Of a stretch of 64,000 bases of DNA, positions 9,434 to 16,924 are shown in pieces (the stretch's first letter is position 1; every line of letters begins with the position of its first letter). This DNA is from an uncultured Roseiflexaceae bacterium (lineage in GTDB: Bacteria > Chloroflexota > Chloroflexia > Chloroflexales > Roseiflexaceae). The stretch spans positions 23,912-87,911 of the forward strand of contig CALKHR010000008.1 of NCBI GenBank assembly GCA_937988885.1. The letters are read 5' to 3'. The translations under genes were made by a program, and so were the position numbers. The notes under the pieces were generated by a model. The model did no database searches. It was not told the origin of the DNA and saw nothing but the letters and a program-made list of their open reading frames with translations.

Positions 9434-10621
9434 ATGCGTATTAATCGGCTAATAAGCATCAGTTTGCTTGCGGTGACCTTATTACTGGCGTTTGTCGCGA
9501 TGCGCGCGCCAGCGTCGGCCATCCCAGACCCGGGGTTACTCTCTGCCGAAGCCTCTAGTGCCACAAGCATTATCGCCCTAGCCGATACGCTTGAATCTCA
9601 GCCAACAAGCGACGTTAGCGAAGTTAGCGAACCAACCGCCGAGCCGATTGTGGAGCCGGACCTTCCCGCAGCAACAGAGGAAGAGGAATTCGAAGTACCA
9701 ATCGAAGAAGCGCTACCGGAAGTCACTCCTACGCCAAGCGTCGAGCCCACCCCAACTCCGCGTCCAGCAGGGACGCCGCCACGAGTTGGCATCCAAGTTG
9801 GTCACCTCAACTCGCACGAGCTACCAGAAGAACTCGCTCGCCTGCGCAGCTCTACTGGGGCGCGCGCAGGTGGCTACACCGAAGCCGAAGTTAACCACGA
9901 AATCGCCAAACGTGTTGCTGCGCTTCTTGAGGCCCAAGGTTTCATCGTCGATCTTATTCCTGCAACGGTGCCCGTCCAATATGACGCCGACGCATTCGTT
10001 GCCATCCACGCCGATGGCTCTTCGAGCACAGCCGCTCACGGATATAAGATCGCAACGCCTTGGCGCGCCTCCCGAGCATCGGAACATCTGCTCGATAGTA
10101 TCCGCGCCGAATACGCTGCGGCGACCAACATGCCCTGGGACGATGCCATCACCGTCAATATGCGTGGCTACTACGCATTCAACTATCGGCGGCATCAACA
10201 CGCGGTCGGGCGCACAACCCCAGCTGTGATCGTCGAGACTGGTTTTCTCACCAATCCGAGCGATCGTGCCCTGCTCACCCAACGACCCGATGTGGTCGCG
10301 GCGGGCATCGCCAATGGCATTGTGCGCTACTTCAATGAGCGTGATCCCAACGATGGTGCTGCTCTCCTGCCGCCGGAGTTCCGAACACAGCGCCCGATCA
10401 GCCCGGATGGTGTTGATGTGCGCACGGCTCCCCGCGATAACGCTCCACTCTTGGTTCACGCCGATGCCGACCAGCGCTTTAATCCGCTTTCGGAACGTGA
10501 TGGCTGGTACCAAGTCTTTGTGCGTGTTGGCGAAACCCGCACAACTGGTTGGGTGCGTGCCGATCAACTGACCAGCACCAACGATCCAACACCGACACCA
10601 CCACCCTCCACCGATTCCTAA
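9434..10621 (+). CDS. Secreted N-acetylmuramoyl-L-alanine amidase with C-terminal SH3-like domain
   Basis: This 395-residue enzyme would cut the bond between N-acetylmuramic acid and L-Ala in peptidoglycan. Residues 5-28 form a hydrophobic signal or anchor segment (ISISLLAVTLLLAFVA). A Glu/Pro/Thr-rich linker runs to about 115. The Amidase_3 domain (118-300) shows likely zinc ligands His124 (VGIQVGHL), Glu150 (GYTEAEVN) and His192 (FVAIHADG) and the catalytic Glu269 (VIVETGFLTN). Residues 320-380 resemble a bacterial SH3 domain (GVDVRTAPRDNAPLL, then GWYQVFV and TGWVRADQL), which would bind cell wall. It is followed closely by a YceI-type lipoprotein gene. The family is well supported; the exact start is plausible, with no strong ribosome site. 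Confidence 0.88.
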   Translation: MRINRLISISLLAVTLLLAFVAMRAPASAIPDPGLLSAEASSATSIIALADTLESQPTSDVSEVSEPTAEPIVEPDLPAATEEEEFEVPIEEALPEVTPTPSVEPTPTPRPAGTPPRVGIQVGHLNSHELPEELARLRSSTGARAGGYTEAEVNHEIAKRVAALLEAQGFIVDLIPATVPVQYDADAFVAIHADGSSSTAAHGYKIATPWRASRASEHLLDSIRAEYAAATNMPWDDAITVNMRGYYAFNYRRHQHAVGRTTPAVIVETGFLTNPSDRALLTQRPDVVAAGIANGIVRYFNERDPNDGAALLPPEFRTQRPISPDGVDVRTAPRDNAPLLVHADADQRFNPLSERDGWYQVFVRVGETRTTGWVRADQLTSTNDPTPTPPPSTDS

Positions 10622-10673
10622 CGTGCTCAGCGCTGGAAAGCTGTTGAGTCACGTTACAAGTGAGGAGCATACA

Positions 10674-11447
10674 ATGAAACAGATTACTCTGCGCACCCTG
10701 AGTGCGCTGACTTTAGCAATTGTGCTGGCCGCTTGCGGCAGCACGAATACAACACAAGCACCCACAGCGGCTCCGGCGACCGCCGTTGTTGAGCCAACAG
10801 CCGCGCCTACAGTGGCGCCCGTCGAGCCAACTGCTGCGCCCGCTGAGCCGACTGCGGCATCCGCCGAGCCAACTGCTGAACCTACTGCCGAGCCTGTTGC
10901 AACGGTGCGCACCTTCGAGATCGTGCCGGAGCAGACCACCGCCTCCTACGAGGTGCAGGAGCAGTTCCTCAACCAAAACCTGCCGAGTATGGCGATCGGC
11001 ACCACGAACGCGGTCACTGGCGAGTTCCACTTCACGTTGGATGGCCAGCCCACTGGCGAGGTGACCAAGATCACGGTGGATCTGCGCACGCTCACCAGCG
11101 ATAGCAGTCGCCGCGATGCGCGCATTCGCGAGCAATGGCTCGAATCGAACACCTATCCCTTCGCCGAGTTTACATCGACCGAGGTGCAGGGCGCGCCCAG
11201 CAGTTATACCGAAGGCGAGGAAGTCAACTTCAAACTGGTCGGTAACCTGACCATTCGCGACATCACCAAACCAGTGACGTTCGATGTGACGGGCAAACTC
11301 GAAGGCGATACCGTCACAGGCACAGCCACCGCACAAATTATGATGGTCGATTTCGGCTTTGAGCCACCCAGCATCGTGGGTATGCTCACTGTGCGAGACG
11401 GCGTGTTGATCACCGTCAACTTCACCGCTAAGGAAAAGACGCAGTAG
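10674..11447 (+). CDS. YceI-domain lipoprotein
   Basis: The ATG at 10674 has GAGGAG a few bases upstream; the longer frame opening at 10623 lacks this. The 257-residue product has a lipoprotein signal ending in LAIVLAACGS, then a low-complexity Ala/Pro/Glu/Thr linker of about 60 residues made of PTAAP and AEPTA repeats. The rest is a YceI-like lipocalin fold: FEIVPEQTTASYEVQEQFL, then AVTGEFHFTLDG, LTSDSSRRDARIREQWLE, TYPFAEFTST and LTIRDITKPVTFDVTGKL. YceI proteins bind isoprenoid or lipid-like ligands in a beta barrel; the ligand here is unknown. It starts 52 nt after the amidase stop and may share its transcript. Confidence 0.88.
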   Translation: MKQITLRTLSALTLAIVLAACGSTNTTQAPTAAPATAVVEPTAAPTVAPVEPTAAPAEPTAASAEPTAEPTAEPVATVRTFEIVPEQTTASYEVQEQFLNQNLPSMAIGTTNAVTGEFHFTLDGQPTGEVTKITVDLRTLTSDSSRRDARIREQWLESNTYPFAEFTSTEVQGAPSSYTEGEEVNFKLVGNLTIRDITKPVTFDVTGKLEGDTVTGTATAQIMMVDFGFEPPSIVGMLTVRDGVLITVNFTAKEKTQ

Positions 11448-11454
11448 GAACGTA

Positions 11455-11494
11455 TTGGGCGCGGCGGAGCGAAAACGGCTCACGTCGCGCCCAA
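11455..11494. terminator. Stem-loop after the YceI gene
   Basis: TTGGGCGCGGCGGAGC (11455-11470) can pair with GGCTCACGTCGCGCCCAA (11477-11494) around a GAAAAC loop. Some mismatches and no following T tract, so termination efficiency is uncertain. Confidence 0.5.
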
Positions 11495-11526
11495 CTGGCA
11501 GATTTAATCGCTCGTTGCCATACAGA

Positions 11527-11556
11527 TTGCCAGGGCAACCAAAATTATGCTACAGT
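11527..11556 (+). promoter_or_regulatory. Promoter of the two-component operon
   Basis: TTGCCA at 11527-11532, 18-bp spacer, TGC then TACAGT at 11551-11556 (extended -10). It lies about 60 nt before the ATG of the response regulator. Confidence 0.55.
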
Positions 11557-11616
11557 GTATCATCAACTATGAACTCAACGTATGAAACACATCACACCAT
11601 AACCGAAGGAACACCT

Positions 11617-12294
11617 ATGGCAACTGTGCTGATCGTCGATGATGATCGGCGCATCACCGATATGTTGCGCCGAACCCTCGCGTATGAGGGCTATAATGTG
11701 GTAACAGCTGCTGATGGCAACGAAGCGCTTAACAAAGCACAAGTGCATCGCCCCGATATTGTGATTCTCGATTGGCTGATGCCCGGCATGGATGGCATCG
11801 AGGTCGCCAAGCGCCTGCGCGCCGCCGATTCCGTGCCGATCCTGATGCTCACCGCCCGCGATGCCGTCGAAGATCGGGTGGAAGGGCTCGATAGCGGCGC
11901 CGACGATTATCTCGTTAAGCCGTTCGCGCCGACCGAGTTGCTGGCCCGCATCCGCGCCCTGTTGCGCCGCACCGAGCCACTCCGCGATCACGAGAAGCCG
12001 CTGGTCTACGCTGATCTCTCGCTCGACCCGCTCACTCGCGAGGCGCGCCGTGGCGAACGCACCTTCAGTCTCAGCCCCAAAGAGTTCGACCTGCTGGCCT
12101 ACCTGTTGCGCTACCCGCGCCAAGTGCTGCAACGCGAACGCATTCTGCAAGATGTGTGGGGCTACGACTTCGGCGGCAATGGAAATGTTCTCGAAGTGTA
12201 TGTCGGCTACCTACGCTCTAAAACTGAGGCCAACGGCGAACCACGCCTGATCCAAACAGTTCGCGGCGTTGGGTACGTCCTACGCGCGGAATAG
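11617..12294 (+). CDS. OmpR/PhoB-family response regulator
   Basis: The ATG at 11617 starts the receiver domain directly (MATVLIVDDDRRITDML); the longer open frame back to 11455 has no support. The 225-residue product has acidic residues 8-10, the phosphoacceptor Asp52 (IVILDWLMPGMDG), a Thr-Ala motif near 79-80 (LMLTARD) and Lys101 (DYLVKPF). The C-terminal half is a winged-helix DNA-binding domain (FSLSPKEFDLLAYLLRYPRQ, then VLQRERILQDVWGY, and TVRGVGYVLR at the end). It is co-transcribed with the adjacent histidine kinase, whose ATG begins 4 nt after this stop. The signal and target genes are not evident from the neighbourhood. Confidence 0.95.
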   Translation: MATVLIVDDDRRITDMLRRTLAYEGYNVVTAADGNEALNKAQVHRPDIVILDWLMPGMDGIEVAKRLRAADSVPILMLTARDAVEDRVEGLDSGADDYLVKPFAPTELLARIRALLRRTEPLRDHEKPLVYADLSLDPLTREARRGERTFSLSPKEFDLLAYLLRYPRQVLQRERILQDVWGYDFGGNGNVLEVYVGYLRSKTEANGEPRLIQTVRGVGYVLRAE

Positions 12295-12298
12295 TATT

Positions 12299-13720
12299 AT
12301 GTCAATCCGACTACGCCTCACCTTACTGTATAGCACCATCCTGGCGTTGACGCTGATCGCGTTCAGCGTGGTGTTGTATGTCACGGTTTCCCGCGTCACC
12401 TACACCGTCCTTCTGGATACGCTGATTGATGAGGCGAAGCGCATCTCCACCTCGGAGCGCTTCCAGTTCGATAATATCGATTATCCAGCCAAGCGCTTCG
12501 CCGCGCCCGAAACCTACATTCAAACCCGCTACATCACTGGCCAGATCCTCGACCGCACCGAGAATTTGGGCGATGTGGCGCTGCCCCTGCCTGAAGATGG
12601 CCTAAAAGCCTGCCAACTCGGTCAACCATGGACAGATATTATGACAACCGAGGATGGGCAGTTGATGGTCTACAGCCAGCCGGTCGTTAAGCATGGCGAG
12701 ATCGTGGGCATCATTCAGGTCGCCCGCTCGATGAACGAACACGAGCAGACGCTGAGCACGCTGCGCAGCATTCTCACGCTCGGTAGCAGCATCTCCACGG
12801 TGGTCGCGTTCGGGATCGGCTGGCTGATCTCAGGCGCATCGCTCCGCCCGATCAGCCGTTTCACCGCCACGGTGCAGTCGATCGGCGCCGAGCGCGACTT
12901 TGGGCGCCGCGTCGAGTACACCGGGCCGAACGATGAGATCGGGCAGCTCACCAGCACCTTCAACGTGATGTTGAGCGAGCTGCAATCGGCCTACCGTCAG
13001 GCGGAGCAATCGCTCCAAGCGCAGCGCCGCCTCGTCGCCGACGCCTCGCACGAGTTGCGCACGCCGCTCACGACTCTGCGCGGCAATCTGGGCCTGCTCC
13101 AGCGCACCCCGCCGATCAGCCAGCAGGACCGCGATGATGTGCTGAAGGATATGGTCGAAGAGTGCGAGCGCCTGATGCGGCTCGTTAACGACCTGCTGGT
13201 GTTGGCCCGCGCCGATACCGGGCGACCGCTGCGGATCGAGGAGGTCGAACTGCGCCCGCTGATCGAAGAGGTGTACCGCCAAGTGCAACGCCTCGACACA
13301 GGCCGCCCAATCGAGATCGACAGCGCACTCGAACAGCTCTCGGTCGCAGGCAACCGCGATGCGCTCAAGCAGGTGCTGTTGATCCTGGTCGATAACGCCC
13401 TCAAGTACACGCCGCCGAACGGCACCGTGAGCATCTTCACTTCATCCAACGATGGGAAGGTGACCATCGCTGTGAAGGACACCGGTACGGGCATCGCGCC
13501 CCATGTGCTGCCCCACATCTTCGAGCGCTTCTATCGGGGCGACTCGTCGCGCACGGGCGAAGGCGCGGGCCTCGGGCTATCGATCGCCAAGACACTGATG
13601 GAGGTGCAGGGCGGCACGATCACGGTGGAGAGCACGCTGGGCAAGGGCACGACGGTGCTGCTCAGCCTGCCGCAATTCACCACTACCGCCGTCGAGCAGG
13701 CCCGCAGCATCGGCCAGTGA
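12299..13720 (+). CDS. Membrane sensor histidine kinase
   Basis: This 473-residue kinase starts at the ATG at 12299, just after the response regulator stop; no clear ribosome site is seen, so it probably relies on coupling. Residues 7-31 form TM1 (LTLLYSTILALTLIAFSVVL), a sensor region of about 125 residues follows outside the membrane, and TM2 is near residues 158-182 (LGSSISTVVAFGIGWLISG). A HAMP segment follows (SLRPISRFTATVQSI). The kinase core has the H box ADASHELRTPLTTLRGN, N box LILVDNALKYTPP, G1 VKDTGTGIAP, F box FERFYRG and G2 GAGLGLSIAKTL, so it should be active. It is the partner of the upstream OmpR-type regulator. Confidence 0.95.
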   Translation: MSIRLRLTLLYSTILALTLIAFSVVLYVTVSRVTYTVLLDTLIDEAKRISTSERFQFDNIDYPAKRFAAPETYIQTRYITGQILDRTENLGDVALPLPEDGLKACQLGQPWTDIMTTEDGQLMVYSQPVVKHGEIVGIIQVARSMNEHEQTLSTLRSILTLGSSISTVVAFGIGWLISGASLRPISRFTATVQSIGAERDFGRRVEYTGPNDEIGQLTSTFNVMLSELQSAYRQAEQSLQAQRRLVADASHELRTPLTTLRGNLGLLQRTPPISQQDRDDVLKDMVEECERLMRLVNDLLVLARADTGRPLRIEEVELRPLIEEVYRQVQRLDTGRPIEIDSALEQLSVAGNRDALKQVLLILVDNALKYTPPNGTVSIFTSSNDGKVTIAVKDTGTGIAPHVLPHIFERFYRGDSSRTGEGAGLGLSIAKTLMEVQGGTITVESTLGKGTTVLLSLPQFTTTAVEQARSIGQ

Positions 13721-13771
13721 TGGCGAAGGGTTGAAGTTTGAGGAAATAAAATACAACCCGAATTCGTCATG

Positions 13772-13800
13772 TCGATGCGCTGCTACGGGCAGCGCATCGA
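13772..13800. repeat. Perfect hairpin of a small palindromic repeat family
   Basis: Arms TCGATGCGCTGC (13772-13783) and GCAGCGCATCGA (13789-13800), 5-nt loop TACGG. It shares the core ATGCGCTGC-N5-GCAGCGCAT with the hairpin at 60411-60447. It may also terminate the kinase transcript, although no T tract follows. Confidence 0.7.
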
Positions 13801-13821
13801 TCATATAAGGGAGGGGGAAAT

Positions 13822-14679
13822 ATGTCTGTCGATCTTGTTAAATATTTCTCTTTGTTATCACAACGGCTCAGCCTCGACCTACAGGCCGCGCGGCTCTTTG
13901 TAAATTCAGGTGATAAAGGTACCATTAACGAACAAGCCTGGCGCCAATTTTTGAGTCCTTTACTTCCTGCAAGATATGCAATTGGCGTAGGTGAAATTAT
14001 TGCACCCGATACAAATGATACTCAAAAGCTATCGCAATCAGGACAAAAAGATGTTGTTATCTATGACCCTTTTACTAGTGCTATCTTTGGATGGAACAAT
14101 AGTGGTTTAAGTCTATTTCCTATCGAGACCGTCTATGCTGTCATAGAAGTAAAAACATGCTTCAATAATTCAGAAGATGTGAAGCAGTCAGCTAAACAAG
14201 TATATGAAGTAAAAACGATTCAGAAAAAACATGTATCAAGTAATGTAGCACCAATATTTTCTGGGGTATTTGCATTTTCTTCGGCGATTACCAAAGATGC
14301 AATGTTCGAGACTATCCAGGCCATAAGTGTGGAAGAACGGCCCGATTTTGTTATGTTCCTTGGCTCCTCAAAAGAGAAAGAACAACCTGAAGCCGCCTAT
14401 GTCACACATTGGCATTATGTAACTAATGGACCTGGAGAAATAGGGTTTGTTACATCTGATGAGGCCTATGCTGCAAGAATGGGAACAGATGAGAGGTCTA
14501 TCTATCTTACACTTGGTGAAACCGAGCATGCGTTATTATGGTTCTACCTATTTATCATCGCCCGATTGCAGCAAATCGATCCGCGAGTAGATAAATCGAG
14601 GAGCCCAAATCTATTTAAGTACGTTAGATCTCCTAAAATTGATTTGGGTTATAAACAAGACGAATCAAGGATGATCTGA
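13822..14679 (+). CDS. DUF6602-like protein, possible PD-(D/E)xK fold
   Basis: The 285-residue product resembles DUF6602 proteins, whose function is not established. The characteristic run is present: LPARYAIGVGEIIAPD, then SQSGQKDVVIYDPF, then SLFPIETVYAVIEVKTCFN. The spacing of Glu58, Asp77 and Glu109-Val-Lys111 looks like the E...D...ExK layout of the restriction-endonuclease-like fold, so a nuclease or nuclease-derived role is possible. The start ATG follows AGGGAGGGGG. The gene is clearly more AT-rich than its neighbours, stands alone between a hairpin and a terminator, and has no partner methylase or helicase, which fits recent acquisition. Similar proteins are often near mobile or defence genes, but here the context shows nothing of the kind. 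Confidence 0.65.
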   Translation: MSVDLVKYFSLLSQRLSLDLQAARLFVNSGDKGTINEQAWRQFLSPLLPARYAIGVGEIIAPDTNDTQKLSQSGQKDVVIYDPFTSAIFGWNNSGLSLFPIETVYAVIEVKTCFNNSEDVKQSAKQVYEVKTIQKKHVSSNVAPIFSGVFAFSSAITKDAMFETIQAISVEERPDFVMFLGSSKEKEQPEAAYVTHWHYVTNGPGEIGFVTSDEAYAARMGTDERSIYLTLGETEHALLWFYLFIIARLQQIDPRVDKSRSPNLFKYVRSPKIDLGYKQDESRMI

Positions 14680-14742
14680 ACTATAGAGAGATAAAGCAAT
14701 TAAACATTCTGCCCATACAATAAAATGGCTTAAACAACATGA

Positions 14743-14783
14743 AAAAGCAGCGAGCGTAGGACTATTCCCACGCTCGTTGCTTT
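14743..14783. terminator. Bidirectional terminator
   Basis: AAAAGCAGCGAGCGT and its near complement ACGCTCGTTGCTTTT form a stem with A and T runs on the two sides, suited to ending both the DUF6602 gene (+) and the yccF gene (-). Confidence 0.85.
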
Positions 14784-14801
14784 TATTGTTTGAGAAGCGG
14801 A

Positions 14802-15218
14802 CTAGCGAGCCAGCGACACCACGGCGGGCACTCGGTTGAACATCCAGAAGCCGAACACCAGGCCAATCACCGATGCGCACAGCGCCCAAGCCACCGTGAT
14901 CCACAAGGCACTGAACCACCAACCCACCAGCAGGAAGTAGATGGCGCGCAGCAGGAAGGGGTTCTGCGACTGCTGAACAGTCTTCACCTCGCCAGTCTGC
15001 GTGATAACCAAGTCGCTGCTGCTCGGTTGGAGCGTCGTCACCTGCGGCAGACGGTTCAGCATCCACAAGCCAAACGGCAACCCAATGATGGTTACACACA
15101 ACACCCAAGCTACGGCGGCCCAAACGCCGCTGAACCACAGGCCGAATACGATGAAGTAGAGCGCCCGAATCAGCAGATTAGGGCCGGTATTGCGAATAAT
15201 GACAGGTTGCGATTGCAT
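14802..15218 (-). CDS. YccF-domain inner membrane protein
   Basis: The 138-residue product has two tandem copies of the YccF domain, each with two close membrane helices. First copy: LLIRALYFIVFGLWFSGVWA then VAWVLCVTIIGLPFGLWMLN. Second copy: FLLRAIYFLLVGWWFSALWI then VAWALCASVIGLVFGFWMFN. A short polar linker (about residues 58-85) joins them. The molecular role of YccF proteins is not known. The gene reads toward the shared terminator at 14743-14783. The 98-nt gap upstream, to the serine hydrolase gene on the same strand, is AT-rich and likely carries its promoter. Confidence 0.9.
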   Translation of the reverse strand: MQSQPVIIRNTGPNLLIRALYFIVFGLWFSGVWAAVAWVLCVTIIGLPFGLWMLNRLPQVTTLQPSSSDLVITQTGEVKTVQQSQNPFLLRAIYFLLVGWWFSALWITVAWALCASVIGLVFGFWMFNRVPAVVSLAR

Positions 15219-15317
15219 GTGATGCTTCTCCTCGTATGCATTCTATCGTTCCGAACGATAGCGAATGTTTTCACGTCTTACACTCTATGATACGAAGCAT
15301 CACATAAAAAGTTGCAT

Positions 15318-16607
15318 TTAATTGGTTAAAACCAGCGTTGCGAGGTGGTTCGCCACGCCTATCGCATCGGCGGAGCCAAGGTTGCACAGCACGATCACGG
15401 TGACATTGGCGTCCGGCACGTAGAGGATAGCGCTGGCGTACCCATCGATCATACCCGGGTGACTAACCTTGCGATGCCCCTCTATCTCGCCGATCTGCCA
15501 GCCGTAGCCGTAGTTGTTCAGGTAGGGCGTCCACAGCGCGTCGCGTTGCGCGGGCTGAAGCACCGAGCCGTTCGCCAGCGCCTGAATCCAGCGGTACATA
15601 TCTTCGACCGTCGAGTTGATCGAGCCAGCCGCAAACAGTGTCGAGGTATCGAGCGGCGCGGCAGGGATGCCGATCTGCTGGTAGCCGATCGCCACATCGG
15701 GCGCGTACGAGGTATCGGTGCTGGTCATTTTCAACGGCTGAAAGAGCGCAGTCCGCATAAAATCGGCATAACTCTGCCCCGAAACGTTCTCGATAATCTT
15801 GCCGAGCAGCACATAGTCGGAGTTCTCGTACATATACGATGTGCCCGGCTCGAACAGCAGTGGCTGCGATCTGAAGCGTGCGATCAGCTCATCCGGTGTG
15901 GTCGCCACCATTTGCGTGGCTTCGTAATCGGGAAAATCGGTGTAGTTCGGCAGACCCGCAGTGTGCGTCAGCAGATGATGAATGGAGATCGACTGCCAGG
16001 CGGATGGACAGGGGCTGTAGTAGTTGCAGATCGAATCGTGCAGATTGAGTTGACCGCGCGCATACAACAGCATAATCGCAGCAGCCGTGAACTGCTTAGA
16101 GAGCGAAGCGATACGGAAGCGCGTCTGTGGCCCGTTGCGCAGTTGTTTGCCTGAATCTGCGTACCCATAGCCTTTGCTGAGGATCACATCGTTACCACGG
16201 GCAACCAACACGCTCCCCTGGAACCAGCCCAAATTCGAAATACCGTTCATGTGGTCGTCGATCAGGGCCGACAACTGATTGGCGGGCAGCGTGCTGATCG
16301 GCTCACTGGTCGGCACGTCCGGCACAGGCGAGGTGACAGGCTCGGCCACAGCCACCAACGGTGCTGGGGTCGCATTCGCCGGAGCCAGAGCCGGAGCCGC
16401 TGTCACCGTGGGCAGCGCATCAAAGGGCGCTCCCCGTGCGTTCATGTCGATCGCCGATGGCGGCGCGATCACGACCCGCTGCCGAGGCCCACTGCACATG
16501 GCTATGAACAGTACGACGCAAATAGCAGTGATGAGAAAGATTTGTATTCGTTGTACCACTGGTAAATCCACACGAGAGCGATTGAGGTTTGTTTGATTGT
16601 ACAGCAA
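15318..16607 (-). CDS. Serine hydrolase of the beta-lactamase/penicillin-binding family C
   Basis: This protein of up to 429 residues carries an N-terminal membrane segment (IFLITAICVVLFIAM, about 23-38), a Pro/Ala/Thr-rich linker to about 110 and a class C beta-lactamase-like domain. The catalytic SxxK is Ser168-Lys171 (RIASLSKQFTAAA), followed by HHLLTHTAGLPNYTDFPDYE and the second motif as Tyr-Glu-Asn (SYMYENSDYVLLGKIIE). Near the end, KVSHPGMIDGYAS gives an HPG in place of the KTG motif, common in this family. The substrate may be a peptide, ester or D-amino acid derivative. The start is uncertain: the frame opens with TTG at 16607, and a GTG twelve codons later is an alternative. It diverges from the transglutaminase gene. 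Confidence 0.85.
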   Translation of the reverse strand: MLYNQTNLNRSRVDLPVVQRIQIFLITAICVVLFIAMCSGPRQRVVIAPPSAIDMNARGAPFDALPTVTAAPALAPANATPAPLVAVAEPVTSPVPDVPTSEPISTLPANQLSALIDDHMNGISNLGWFQGSVLVARGNDVILSKGYGYADSGKQLRNGPQTRFRIASLSKQFTAAAIMLLYARGQLNLHDSICNYYSPCPSAWQSISIHHLLTHTAGLPNYTDFPDYEATQMVATTPDELIARFRSQPLLFEPGTSYMYENSDYVLLGKIIENVSGQSYADFMRTALFQPLKMTSTDTSYAPDVAIGYQQIGIPAAPLDTSTLFAAGSINSTVEDMYRWIQALANGSVLQPAQRDALWTPYLNNYGYGWQIGEIEGHRKVSHPGMIDGYASAILYVPDANVTVIVLCNLGSADAIGVANHLATLVLTN

Positions 16608-16672
16608 TTAACAACACTCGGCAACAAAATACAGCGTATCATTCACAATGGTGTATCGTCGTACAACAGAAA

Positions 16673-16762
16673 CGGCTGCCGTTGGGCAGCCGGGAAGGGA
16701 GGAAAGGCGGCGATCTCACGAGCAGTGGCCCTGCGGACACACCAACCGCCGCAGTTGGTGTG
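16673..16762. promoter_or_regulatory. Two hairpins in the divergent intergenic region
   Basis: Between the serine hydrolase (-) and transglutaminase (+) genes are two perfect stems: CGGCTGCC with GGCAGCCG (16673-16692, 4-nt loop) and CACACCAAC with GTTGGTGTG (16738-16762, 7-nt loop). They could be operators or RNA structures; nothing else is seen in 16608-16924. Confidence 0.4.
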
Positions 16763-16924
16763 CTCGATAGCCATATGACGTTCGCAAATCTGGCTAGGAT
16801 GCACCGAATATGGTAGCATAGTGGTAGAAAATAAACACCTCTCACGATTCTCCTGGCGAACAATTAGGCAACCCCCATTCGTCTTGGCAACGTTGTGCGC
16901 TGTGTGCTACGGGGAATAGGTGCC

